Positions 16,627 through 24,656 of a stretch of DNA of 64,000 bases are shown here, one piece after another. The notes under the pieces are model-generated. The model had not been told where the DNA came from and searched no databases. It worked only from the letters and a program-made list of their open reading frames with translations. The DNA is from Pseudolabrys sp. (GTDB taxonomy: Bacteria; Pseudomonadota; Alphaproteobacteria; Rhizobiales; Xanthobacteraceae): the NCBI GenBank assembly GCA_030684935.1, contig JAUXXH010000023.1:101278-165277 (forward strand), read 5' to 3'. The position numbers and the translations under genes are program-made. How positions within the stretch are numbered: position 1 is the first letter of the stretch; the number at the start of each line of letters is the position of its first letter.

Positions 16627-17454
16627 ATGCAGGATGCCGCCGTCGCCACACCGTCTACGTCCGCGCGCGCCGGCATGCGCATCGGCGAGAATATCCGCGT
16701 CATCGGGCGCAACCTGTTCCCATTTCTGGTCGTCGCTGTGATCTGGGAGATCATCGCGCGACTTGAAGTGTTTTCGCGCCGCCTGTTTCCGACGCTGGAG
16801 GAAATCTTCTCCTCGCTGTACCGCCTGACGGTCGCCGGCATTCTACCGATGCATGCCTTTGAGACGGTGCTCCGGCTGCTGTCCGGCTTTGCCATTGCCG
16901 CGGTGATCGGTGTGACCATCGGCGTATTGATGGCCCGCTCGCGGCGCGCCGAGGACATCTTCCTGCCGCTGGTCAGTATTCTGGCGCCCATTCCCGGTCT
17001 CGCTTACGCGCCGCTGTTCCTGCTGTGGTTCGGGCTCGGCAATTTTCCGGCGGTGCTGCTGGTCGGCTTCGTGTCGATGTTCCCGATCATCTTCAACAGC
17101 TGGACCGGCGTGAAGGCGGTGAAGGAAATCTGGGTGCGCTCGGCGCAAGCCATGGGCGCCGACGACAAGCGCCTGTTCCGCTACGTCATCCTGCCGGGCG
17201 CCCTGCCCTACATTCTCACCGGGATGCGGCTCGGTCTGGCGCAGGCCTGGCGCGTTCTGGTGGCCGTGGAAATGCTGGCGGCGGTGCCGTGGGGCCTCGG
17301 CTGGCTGATATTCGGCGCGCGGGAAATGCTCAACACAGACGTCATGATGGCCGGCATCCTGCTGATCGGGGTGATCGGCCTGCTGCTGGAGAAGCTCGTG
17401 TTCGAGAAGATCGAGCGCTACACCGTGGTTCGCTGGGGGATGATCACCGCATGA
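16627..17454 (+). CDS. ABC transporter permease, nitrate/sulfonate/taurine type (1)
   Basis: A 275-residue inner-membrane permease of the NitT/TauT family. Six hydrophobic segments are visible; the cytoplasmic coupling EAA loop reads RSAQAMGADDKRLFRYVILPGALPYILTGM (seen from about residue 173, with the Gly-Ala-Asp core). The family end signature KIERYTVVRWGM is present. It overlaps the second permease by four bases, so the translocation pore is likely a heterodimer. The ATPase and receptor follow. The long open frame upstream of 16627 is non-coding in appearance and antisense to the dehydrogenase gene. Confidence 0.93.
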   Translation: MQDAAVATPSTSARAGMRIGENIRVIGRNLFPFLVVAVIWEIIARLEVFSRRLFPTLEEIFSSLYRLTVAGILPMHAFETVLRLLSGFAIAAVIGVTIGVLMARSRRAEDIFLPLVSILAPIPGLAYAPLFLLWFGLGNFPAVLLVGFVSMFPIIFNSWTGVKAVKEIWVRSAQAMGADDKRLFRYVILPGALPYILTGMRLGLAQAWRVLVAVEMLAAVPWGLGWLIFGAREMLNTDVMMAGILLIGVIGLLLEKLVFEKIERYTVVRWGMITA

Positions 17455-18302
17455 CCATGATCGCCCAAACCGGCGCAAATACCGGCCTTCAGGACGGCAA
17501 GACGCCCGACCCTGCCAAGCGAGCGGCCAGTTGGCGCGCCATACGCCGCGCCGCGATCACCATCGGCCTCGCTCTGGCGACCTATGAACTGATCGCGCGG
17601 ACCGGCTCGTTTCCCCGCGCGCTGCTGCCGACCATACCGATGATCGTGCGGACGCTGTTCGCGATGCTGCTCGACGGCAGCATGCTGATGCACTCGATGT
17701 ATACGCTCTATCGCGTGCTGTTCGGCTTCTTCCTGGCGATGGTGGTCGGCATTCCGCTCGGCATCCTGATGGCGCGGTTTCGCCGCGTCGAACAATTCTT
17801 CCTGCCGCTGGTCAGCGCGCTGATGCCGATCCCGTCGTTCGCGCTGGTGCCGCTGTTCATGCTGTGGTTCGGCATCGGCAACCTCACGACGATCATTATC
17901 GTGTTCTACGCCGCGACCTTCCCGATGATCTTCAACACCTGGTCGGGCGTGCGCTCGGTCAACCCGCTCTGGCTGCGCGCCGCCGGCGCGATGGGCGCCG
18001 ACGAACACAAGCTGTTCTGGAAAGTGATCATCCCCGGCGCCTCACCCTTCATTATCACCGGCATGCGGCAGTCGTTCCTGCGCGCCTGGATCGCCGTGGT
18101 CGGCGCCGAGATGATCGCCGCCTCGAACTGGGGGCTCGGCTGGGTGATCTTCGATGCCAAGGAATTCCTGAACGCCGACATCATGCTGGCCTCGTTGGCC
18201 GTGATCGGCTTCATCGGCTTCGCCTTCGAACGGCTGGTGTTCGGCTCGCTCGAACGCGGCACGGTGATGCGCTGGGGCATGATGCGATCGGCCAAGAGCT
18301 AG
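17451..18302 (+). CDS. ABC transporter permease, nitrate/sulfonate/taurine type (2)
   Basis: A 283-residue permease paralogous to the preceding one, with a polar 30-residue N-terminal extension. The EAA loop is RAAGAMGADEHKLFWKVIIPG (about residues 180-200 of the protein) and the C-terminus again ends ERGTVMRWGM. The start ATG overlaps the stop of the first permease (ATGA). NitT/TauT importers usually encode a single permease that homodimerises; two different permeases in one operon imply an asymmetric pore. ATPase and receptor genes follow with short gaps. Confidence 0.93.
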   Translation: MTMIAQTGANTGLQDGKTPDPAKRAASWRAIRRAAITIGLALATYELIARTGSFPRALLPTIPMIVRTLFAMLLDGSMLMHSMYTLYRVLFGFFLAMVVGIPLGILMARFRRVEQFFLPLVSALMPIPSFALVPLFMLWFGIGNLTTIIIVFYAATFPMIFNTWSGVRSVNPLWLRAAGAMGADEHKLFWKVIIPGASPFIITGMRQSFLRAWIAVVGAEMIAASNWGLGWVIFDAKEFLNADIMLASLAVIGFIGFAFERLVFGSLERGTVMRWGMMRSAKS

Positions 18303-18337
18303 CGCGCGCAACAAGTACAGTACCGGAGAGAAGCGGA

Positions 18338-19102
18338 ATGCCCCTGATCGAAGTAGATGACGTTTCGCTGGCCTACGACACGCCGGCCGGCCGGGTCCAA
18401 GGCGTGCTGGGCGCGACCTTCAATATGGAAGAGTCCGAATTCCTCTGCCTGGTCGGCCCCAGCGGCTGCGGCAAATCGACCTTGCTCAACATCATCGCCG
18501 GATTTCTGACCCCGACCGGCGGCGAAATCCGCATCGGCGGCAAGAAGGTCAGCGGCCACGGCATGGACCGCGGCGTTGTGTTTCAGGATTTCGCGCAGCT
18601 GTTTCCGTGGCGGACGGCGCTGGGCAATGTCGCGTTCGGCCTTGAAATGAAGGGCATGGGGAAGGAGGAGCGCGAGGAGATCGCGCTCCAGCAACTGAAG
18701 CTGGTGAAGCTGGAAAAGTTCGCCAATTCCTATCCGCACCATCTGTCCGGCGGCATGCAGCAGCGCGTCGCGATCGCCCGTGCGCTGGCCTATAACCCGG
18801 CCGTGCTGCTGATGGACGAGCCGTTCGCCGCGCTCGACGCCATGACCCGCGACGACATGCAGCGGCTGCTGGCCGATGTGTGGAAGACCACCGGCAAGAC
18901 CATCATCTACGTGACGCACAATGTCGCCGAGGCGGTGTATCTCGCCGACCGCGTCATCGTGATGACGCCGCATCCGGGCACCGTGAAGGCCGAAATTCCG
19001 ATCATGCTGCCGCGGCCGCGCGATCCGCTCAGTCTCGAATTTCTCGAACACCAGAAGCAGCTTCTCAATTACCTGGGTCAGGGCACCAGCAAGGCGGCCT
19101 GA
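18338..19102 (+). CDS. ABC transporter ATP-binding protein, nitrate/sulfonate/taurine type
   Basis: A 254-residue ATPase. Walker A is GPSGCGKST near residue 44, the Q-loop VFQDFAQLFPWRTAL, the ABC signature LSGGMQQRVAIARAL, Walker B VLLMDEPFAALD, and the switch His in VTHNVAEAV. FPWRT after the Q-loop is typical of the TauB/SsuB/NrtD family. The ATG at 18338 is preceded by GGAGAGAAG. It powers import through the two permeases encoded upstream and lies in the cytoplasm. Confidence 0.96.
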   Translation: MPLIEVDDVSLAYDTPAGRVQGVLGATFNMEESEFLCLVGPSGCGKSTLLNIIAGFLTPTGGEIRIGGKKVSGHGMDRGVVFQDFAQLFPWRTALGNVAFGLEMKGMGKEEREEIALQQLKLVKLEKFANSYPHHLSGGMQQRVAIARALAYNPAVLLMDEPFAALDAMTRDDMQRLLADVWKTTGKTIIYVTHNVAEAVYLADRVIVMTPHPGTVKAEIPIMLPRPRDPLSLEFLEHQKQLLNYLGQGTSKAA

Positions 19103-19151
19103 CCGCAACAAGGCGAAAACGCCAAATCGACAACCCTGAGGAGGAAGTGCC

Positions 19152-20150
19152 ATGACGATTCTGCGAACGGGAATGAACCGCCGGCAATATCTGGCGGCAA
19201 CCGGAGCCACAGTTGTGGCGGCCGGGCTCGGCGGCATTGGACCCGCCACGGCGGCAACTGTTGTCCGGCAAGGCTACCAGACCAACATGTGGGGCATGCC
19301 GACCTATTACCTGCTCAAGTCCGGTCTGCTCGAGAAACGCGGTCTCAAGATGGAAGAATTCGCGGTGCCATCGGGCAACCTGACCATGCAGCAGATGGTC
19401 GCGCGCCAGGTCGACCTCGGCACCTATGCCGGTCCCTCGTTCATCCTCGGCCACGACAAGGGCGACCTGGTCGGCATCGCGGTCATCCAGAACGTCGGCA
19501 AGACGGCCCAGGTGATGGCCCGCAAGGAACTCGGCATCACCAAGATCGAGCAGTTGCGCGGCAAGAAGGTCGCCAACCAGACCGGCTCCTCGACCGGTAA
19601 TATCTTCGTCGACCAGATCGCGGCCGGCGCCGGCCTGAAGAAGGGCGACTTCGAGGAAGTCCGCATGAACACCAACGACATGGTGGCGGCGATGGCGGCC
19701 AAGACCGTCGACGCCATGGTCACGGTCGAGCCGTTCAATGCCATTGCCGAGGACGACGGGCTGGCCGTGACGCTGGTCGACTTCTTCTCGTTCGACAAAC
19801 TGCCGGTGTTCATGGCGGCGACGTCGGACTTCGTCCAGAAGAACCCGGACGCGGTGGTGGCCTACCTGAGGGCGTGGCTCGATGTCGCCAACGACTTCAA
19901 GACCAACCCCGACAAGGTCGCGGATGTGATCTACTCGTTCTTCACCGGCAAGGGTTATTCGATGTCGAAGGCCACGTTCAAGAAGGCCCTGTCGCGGGTC
20001 GAAGTGGATCCGGGCTTCCCCAAGGACCTGCAGGGCTACCTCGATGGCCATGCCAAGATACTTCTCGAAACCCGGAAGATCAGCAAGATTCCGGACTGGA
20101 AAAAGGCGCTGCGCCCGGAGTTCATGGACAAAGCCCGCGCGCAGGCTTAA
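19152..20150 (+). CDS. Periplasmic receptor of the NMT1/SsuA-type ABC importer
   Basis: A 332-residue substrate-binding protein. The N-terminus MNRRQYLAATGATVVAAGLG resembles a Tat-type signal (RRQYLA) and is followed by cleavage near ATAAT. The mature part starts VVRQGYQTNMWGMP and contains YYLLKSGLLEKRGLKMEEF and the receptor pattern VARQVDLGTYAGPSF; these fit the NMT1/THI5-like or SsuA class, which binds sulfonates, nitrate, taurine, or pyrimidine precursors. GAGGAGGAAG gives a very strong ribosome site, as expected for a receptor needed in excess. A strong terminator follows at 20210. Ligand unknown. Confidence 0.92.
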   Translation: MTILRTGMNRRQYLAATGATVVAAGLGGIGPATAATVVRQGYQTNMWGMPTYYLLKSGLLEKRGLKMEEFAVPSGNLTMQQMVARQVDLGTYAGPSFILGHDKGDLVGIAVIQNVGKTAQVMARKELGITKIEQLRGKKVANQTGSSTGNIFVDQIAAGAGLKKGDFEEVRMNTNDMVAAMAAKTVDAMVTVEPFNAIAEDDGLAVTLVDFFSFDKLPVFMAATSDFVQKNPDAVVAYLRAWLDVANDFKTNPDKVADVIYSFFTGKGYSMSKATFKKALSRVEVDPGFPKDLQGYLDGHAKILLETRKISKIPDWKKALRPEFMDKARAQA

Positions 20151-20209
20151 TCACTGCCCACAGCCGCCGCGCCCGCCCTGGGTGCGCCGCGGCGATGGCC
20201 GACGACAAA

Positions 20210-20240
20210 AAAGGCCGGCGGTTGACGCCGGCCTTTGGTC
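20210..20240 (+). terminator. Rho-independent terminator of the ABC operon
   Basis: Perfect 11-bp stem AAAGGCCGGCG (20210-20220) / CGCCGGCCTTT (20226-20236) with loop GTTGA, preceded by A residues and followed by TTTGGTCTT, 60 bases after the receptor stop. Confidence 0.85.
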
Positions 20241-20300
20241 TTGCAAAGCATCCAAAACAGCCCTTCGCGTTCACCTTCGTTGCATGGAATGGAGAGTTAG

Positions 20301-21548
20301 ATGACCGTTACGGATACAGGCTCGCCGAACAAAAACGCTGCCGAGCCGGTCTCGTGGAATTTCAAGCTGCTGGCCCAGAACGATCTCGGCGGCTTCGGCG
20401 GCATGGGCGAAGGCATCGCCGTGCAGATCGCCAAGGACGGCCGCCGCATCGCCTGGATCGCGCATGAAAGCGGCCCGAAGAACTTCACCGGCGTCGACGT
20501 GACCGATCCGCGCAACCCGAAGGTGGTGGTGCAGACCGAGCTGCCGACGACGCACATGCGCTCCAACTCGCTCGACCTGTCCGGCGACATCCTCTCGGTC
20601 GCGTACCAGACCAAGAAAGTCGGCCAGCAGCCGGCCGGTCTCGAACTGTTCGACGTGTCGGTGCCGGAAAAGCCGCGCTCGATCTCGTTCTTCGATTGCT
20701 CCGGCCCGACCTCGCGCGGCGTCCACCAGCTGTGGTTCTGCGACGGCGAATTCGTCCACATGGCGTCCGGCGCGCCCGACTTCAAGCCGAGCCACCCGAA
20801 CGACGACCAGTTCTACCGCTGCATCGACGTGCGCAATCCGTCCAAGCCGGTCGAAGTCGGCCGCTGGTGGATGCCCGGCACCTCGGCCACCGACAACGTC
20901 GCGCCGCCGCCGCGCCACCCGATGGACAAGGGCTATCGCGCCCACAACACCAACGTCTATCCGCAGCGGCCGGACCGGCTCTACCTCTGCTACATCGACG
21001 GCGGCATGTTCGTGATGGATATCAAGGACAAGGCCAATCCGAAGGTGATCTCGCACTGGACCAACTCGCCGCCTTACACCGGCTTCATGCACACCGCCGT
21101 GCCGCTGTTCGACCGCGGCCTCATGCTGGTGACCGACGAATCGACCGAGAACAACGCGTCGGACTGGCCGAAGCTGGTCTGGATTCTCGACGCCCGCGAC
21201 GAGAGCAATCTGGTGCCGATCTCGACCTGCCCGATGCCGCCGGTCGACGCCTACAAGGATCGCGGCGGCCGTTTCGGCGCGCACAACATCCACGAAAACA
21301 CGCCGGTGCCGACCGCCTGGCAGTCGGACCAGATCGTGTTCGGCACGTTCTTCAACGGCGGCCTGCGCGCTTTCGACATTTCCAACGCCTACCAGCCGAA
21401 GGAAATCGCGGCGTTCGTGCCGGCGGCGCCGAAGGGCTCGACCATCGGCGCCATTCAGCTCAACGACGTCTATGTCGACGAGCGCGGCATCGTCTACACC
21501 GTCGACCGGTTCTCCGGCGGCCTTTACGTGCTGGAAATGGACTTCTAG
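20301..21548 (+). CDS. LVIVD-repeat beta-propeller protein
   Basis: A 415-residue protein made of repeated units of the LVIVD type: TGVDVTDPRNPKVV, LELFDVSVPEKPRSI, YRCIDVRNPSKPVEV, FVMDIKDKANPKVIS and LRAFDISNAYQPKEI, each a beta-propeller blade. There is no signal peptide, unlike many LVIVD proteins which are secreted. It is preceded by a terminator, so it is expressed separately from the ABC operon upstream, though with the same orientation. The propeller probably binds another protein or a ligand; an enzymatic role is not evident. Histidine pairs at HNTNVYP and HNIHENTP may bind metal, by inference only. Confidence 0.85.
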   Translation: MTVTDTGSPNKNAAEPVSWNFKLLAQNDLGGFGGMGEGIAVQIAKDGRRIAWIAHESGPKNFTGVDVTDPRNPKVVVQTELPTTHMRSNSLDLSGDILSVAYQTKKVGQQPAGLELFDVSVPEKPRSISFFDCSGPTSRGVHQLWFCDGEFVHMASGAPDFKPSHPNDDQFYRCIDVRNPSKPVEVGRWWMPGTSATDNVAPPPRHPMDKGYRAHNTNVYPQRPDRLYLCYIDGGMFVMDIKDKANPKVISHWTNSPPYTGFMHTAVPLFDRGLMLVTDESTENNASDWPKLVWILDARDESNLVPISTCPMPPVDAYKDRGGRFGAHNIHENTPVPTAWQSDQIVFGTFFNGGLRAFDISNAYQPKEIAAFVPAAPKGSTIGAIQLNDVYVDERGIVYTVDRFSGGLYVLEMDF

Positions 21549-21573
21549 TCCCAAGTACGCGGCGCACTCATGC

Positions 21574-21644
21574 TCCGCTCATTCCCGCGAAAGCGGGAAT
21601 CCAGAGCCAAGAACTGGGTCCCCGCTTCCGCGGGGACGAGCGGA
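21574..21644. repeat. Intergenic repeat, TCCGCTCATTCCCGC ... GGGACGAGCGGA type
   Basis: Two small hairpins (CCCGCGAAAGCGGG and CCCCGCTTCCGCGGGG) between outer arms TCCGCTC/GAGCGGA. Other copies lie at 50308-50391, 53528-53613, 59721-59799 and 63716-63805. Confidence 0.9.
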
Positions 21645-21723
21645 GTACGACGTCGCGTCTGGACACACTGTCCTTGCGGTGTTTACTGAACCGTCCCCGG
21701 TTCGAGGGCGTTGACGGTATGTC

Positions 21724-22737
21724 ATGAACGAGATCTTTCCCTCCCCGGCCGCCGGACCATTGGGACGCAGGCTCCGGCGCGCCCGCGGCGCCCGCGTGCC
21801 CGTCACCGTCCTCACCGGCTTCCTCGGCGCCGGCAAGACCACGCTGCTGCGCCGCTTCCTTGGCACCCCCGAGGGCCAGGGTACCGCGGTGGTGGTCAAC
21901 GAATTCGGCGCCGCCGGCATCGACGACGCGCTGATCCGCGCCAGCGCCGACGAAACCGTGCTGCTCGGCAATGGCTGCATGTGCTGCATCACCCGCAGCG
22001 ACCTCCAGGAAGCGCTGCGCCGCATGGTGATCGAGCGCGACCGCGGTGAGATTCCGGATTTCCGCCGCATCGTGATCGAGACCAGCGGCCTGGCCGATCC
22101 GAGCCCGATCCTGCAGACCTTCGCCACCGATCGCGCTCTGGGCGAGGAATTCCACGTCGAGGTGGTGGTCACCGTCATCGACGCCGAGAACGGCCTCGAC
22201 ACGCTCGGCTGGTCGTCGGAAGCCCGCAAGCAGGCGATCCTGGCCGACCGGCTGGTGATTACCAAGACCGATATCGCCGGCGAGAGCGCCGCTTCCGCGC
22301 TGGCGGCGCGGCTGCGGGCGCTCAATCCGGGCGCCGAAATTCTCGAAGCCGTCAGCGGCGACCTCGACCCGACGCGGTTGACCGAACCGGTCACCATCGA
22401 GCGCAACGCCTTTGTCGCCGAGGCCGAGCACAGCGACGGCATCGGCAGCTTCGTCCTCACACAGGACAGCCCGATGCCATGGCCGGTGTTTGCCCGCTGC
22501 ATGGACACGCTGATCGCGCTGCGCGGCACCGATCTCTTGCGCGTGAAGGGCTTCCTCGACGTCGAGGGCTGCCGCGGCCCGGTGGTGGTGCAGTTCGTGC
22601 AGCATCTGGCGCATCCGCCGGTCGAGCTTGAACTGTGGCCCGACAACAACCGCCAGAGCCGGGTGGTGTTCATCACCCGCAACATTCTGGAAAAGCAGGT
22701 GCGCGATCTGTTCGCCGCGGTCCGGGCGCTGGTTTAA
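21724..22737 (+). CDS. CobW/COG0523 metal-chaperone GTPase
   Basis: A 337-residue G3E-family GTPase. Walker A is GFLGAGKTTLLRR at about residues 33-45; the metal-binding CxCC motif is GNGCMCC at ~81-87; switch and guanine motifs ETSGLADPSP and VITKTD follow. The C-terminal CobW domain includes DLLRVKGFLDVEG and the final ELWPDNNRQSRVVFITRN. COG0523 proteins insert or allocate Zn, Co, Fe or Ni into client enzymes; which metal cannot be read. An alanine/arginine-rich 25-residue extension precedes the P-loop. The gene ends with a four-base overlap with the convergent MetF-like gene. Confidence 0.93.
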   Translation: MNEIFPSPAAGPLGRRLRRARGARVPVTVLTGFLGAGKTTLLRRFLGTPEGQGTAVVVNEFGAAGIDDALIRASADETVLLGNGCMCCITRSDLQEALRRMVIERDRGEIPDFRRIVIETSGLADPSPILQTFATDRALGEEFHVEVVVTVIDAENGLDTLGWSSEARKQAILADRLVITKTDIAGESAASALAARLRALNPGAEILEAVSGDLDPTRLTEPVTIERNAFVAEAEHSDGIGSFVLTQDSPMPWPVFARCMDTLIALRGTDLLRVKGFLDVEGCRGPVVVQFVQHLAHPPVELELWPDNNRQSRVVFITRNILEKQVRDLFAAVRALV

Positions 22738-23660
22738 GCGCCGAGACGCGGGATGCTCGCGCGTACAGCACTGATGACATCCGGCACCGCCGCGTCGTTG
22801 TTCGGCGCCATGATGTGCACCCCAGCGACATACGGCAGCTCCGACAGTTCGCGCACGATGTTGATGCAGACCTGGCGGCCTTCCGCCGCCGGATCGGTCG
22901 CCGCCTCCATGCGTTCGATGAGTGCGTCGGGAATGACCGCGCCGTACAGTTTCTCCTTGATCCAGCGCGCCGACTTGGCCGAGCGCAGCGGCACCACGCC
23001 GATCAGGAAGCTAAGCTGGCCGGCGAGGCCGTGCTCGGCCAGCCGCGCCATGTAGCGCCGCACCACGCCGGCATCCATGCAGAACTGGGTCTGGATGAAT
23101 TGCGCACCGGCCTCGTGCTTGGCCTTGAGCCCGGCCGGTATCCAGCCGGGCGGTGGATCAATTGGATTGTCCGCGCCGCCGAGAAAGAACTCGGCGCGGC
23201 CACCGACCTTGCGGCCCGACGGCAATTCGCCGCTGTCGCGGAGCTGGCGCGCCATGGCGAGCAGTTGCCGCGGATCAAGGTCGAACACCGGCTTGGCGTC
23301 GGGCTGATCGCCCGCGTCCGGATCGTCGCCGCGCAGCACGAGAATATTGCGCACGCCGGACGCGGCGGCCCCGATCAGTTCGCTTTGCAAAGCAATACGG
23401 TTGCGGTCGCGGCAGGTGAACTGAAGGATCGGCTCGATGCCCTCATCCACCAGCATGGCCGCCGCCGTCACCGCGCCGAGATGCGGACGGGCGCCGGCGC
23501 CGTCGGTGATATTGACCGCGTCGGCCAGGCCCTTGAGCGGCAGCGCCTTGGCCATCAGGTCGTTGCGGTCGAACGACACCGGCGGCGTCACCTCGGCGGT
23601 GATGACAAAACGGCCGGCGGCGAGCTTGTCCTGCAGGCTGCTGTGCGGGGTTTTTACCAT
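22734..23660 (-). CDS. Methylenetetrahydrofolate reductase-like flavoprotein
   Basis: A 308-residue TIM-barrel protein of the MetF family (5,10-methylenetetrahydrofolate reductase). The catalytic Glu of MetF corresponds to Glu in FVITAEVTPP near residue 24, and the folate/flavin Asp to the ILVLRGDDPDAGD loop near residue 112. QTQFCMDAGVVRRYM and FLIGVVPLRSAK are further family blocks. These enzymes reduce methylene-THF to methyl-THF, or oxidise methyl-THF during demethylation of methylated compounds. The start ATG is 60 bases from the divergent CoA-transferase-like gene, so shared regulation is likely. Context in a catabolic cluster suggests C1 transfer rather than methionine synthesis, by inference. 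Confidence 0.85.
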   Translation of the reverse strand: MVKTPHSSLQDKLAAGRFVITAEVTPPVSFDRNDLMAKALPLKGLADAVNITDGAGARPHLGAVTAAAMLVDEGIEPILQFTCRDRNRIALQSELIGAAASGVRNILVLRGDDPDAGDQPDAKPVFDLDPRQLLAMARQLRDSGELPSGRKVGGRAEFFLGGADNPIDPPPGWIPAGLKAKHEAGAQFIQTQFCMDAGVVRRYMARLAEHGLAGQLSFLIGVVPLRSAKSARWIKEKLYGAVIPDALIERMEAATDPAAEGRQVCINIVRELSELPYVAGVHIMAPNNDAAVPDVISAVRASIPRLGA

Positions 23661-23720
23661 GCAACTCAGGTCGCAAAATCCAGTGGACCTGGCAAGCGCA
23701 ACAGTGAGACATTGCCCACC

Positions 23721-24545
23721 ATGACCGCGTTTCAGACCGTAAAATCGCTCGACGAGGCGCTCCTGCCCATCGTCGATGGCTGCCTGCTGGTGGTGCCGCG
23801 CGAAGTGTCCGGCGTGCCGATGACGGCGACGCGGGCGCTGGTGCGCCGTGGCGTGAGAGATCTGCATCTGGTGGCGCTGCCCACCTCCAGCCTGCAGGCC
23901 GACCTGCTGATCGGCGCCGGCTGCGTGGCGACGCTGGAAACCTCGGCCGTCAGTCTCGGCGAATACGGCCCGGCGCCGCGTTTCAGTGCCGCCATTCTTG
24001 GCCGCACCATCACGATGAAGGACGCCACCTGCCCGGCGCTGCACAGCGCACTGCAAGCCGCGGAAAAAGGCGTGCCATTCATGCCGCTGCGCGGGCTGAT
24101 CGGATCGGACGTTCTGAAATACCGCGACGACTGGAAGGTGATCGACAGCCCGTTCGGCAATGCCGATCCGATCGTCCTGCTGCCTGCCATCAAACCGGAC
24201 GTGGCGCTGTTCCACGCGCCGATGGCCGACCGTTTCGGCAATGTCTGGATCGGCCGGCAGCGCGAGCTCGCCACCATGGCGCATGCCGCCGACAAGACCA
24301 TCGCGACGGTTGAGAAAATCCACGACGGCAATCTGTTGGATGACCCGATCCTCGCCGCCGGCACGTTGCCGGGCTTCTATGTCGAGAGCGTTGCCGTGTG
24401 CGAGCGCGGCGCCTGGCCTTTGCCGCTGCCGGATCATTACAGCGCCGATGGCGAACACCTCGCGCTGTACGCCAGGATGGCGGCAACGGCGGAGGGTTTT
24501 GCGGAGTATGTGGACCGGTATGTGCATGACAAACGAGCGGCTTAA
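23721..24545 (+). CDS. Family I CoA-transferase/IpdA-like, subunit A
   Basis: A 274-residue A subunit of the two-gene family I CoA-transferase group (glutaconate CoA-transferase GctA; IpdA of steroid degraders). Features are VPREVSGVPMTATRALVRRG (nucleotide-side loop), LHLVALPTSSLQADLLIGAG, and LMPLRGLIGSD-like FMPLRGLIGSD before YRDDWKVIDSPFG. Subunit B is encoded directly downstream after a palindromic repeat. Because subunit B lacks the catalytic Glu of true transferases, the complex may instead act like IpdAB, which hydrolyses a C-C bond in a CoA-bound ring. Start ATG at 23721 follows the divergent metF-like gene; upstream frame is its antisense. Confidence 0.85.
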   Translation: MTAFQTVKSLDEALLPIVDGCLLVVPREVSGVPMTATRALVRRGVRDLHLVALPTSSLQADLLIGAGCVATLETSAVSLGEYGPAPRFSAAILGRTITMKDATCPALHSALQAAEKGVPFMPLRGLIGSDVLKYRDDWKVIDSPFGNADPIVLLPAIKPDVALFHAPMADRFGNVWIGRQRELATMAHAADKTIATVEKIHDGNLLDDPILAAGTLPGFYVESVAVCERGAWPLPLPDHYSADGEHLALYARMAATAEGFAEYVDRYVHDKRAA

Positions 24546-24554
24546 CTCAGCGGT

Positions 24555-24641
24555 GTCATGGCCGGGCTTGTCCCGGCCATCCCGCTTAGGATGGCCTCGC
24601 GCTCTCCTAAGCGAGATCGCCGGGACAAGCCCGGCGATGAC
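24555..24641. repeat. Palindromic repeat between CoA-transferase-like genes
   Basis: Two inverted arms, GTCATGGCCGGGCTTGTCCC at the left and GGGACAAGCCCGGCGATGAC at the right, enclose CCCGCTTAGGATGG and CTCTCCTAAGCGAG, themselves partly complementary. It separates subunits A and B and yields a spurious protein frame. Confidence 0.85.
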
Positions 24642-24656
24642 AATCGAGAGGACTGC

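Noticed and set aside
24558..24656. Frame starting MAGLVPAI before the CoA-transferase B gene
   Set aside because: It is the translated palindromic repeat; the GTG at 24657 with AGAGGA is the real start.
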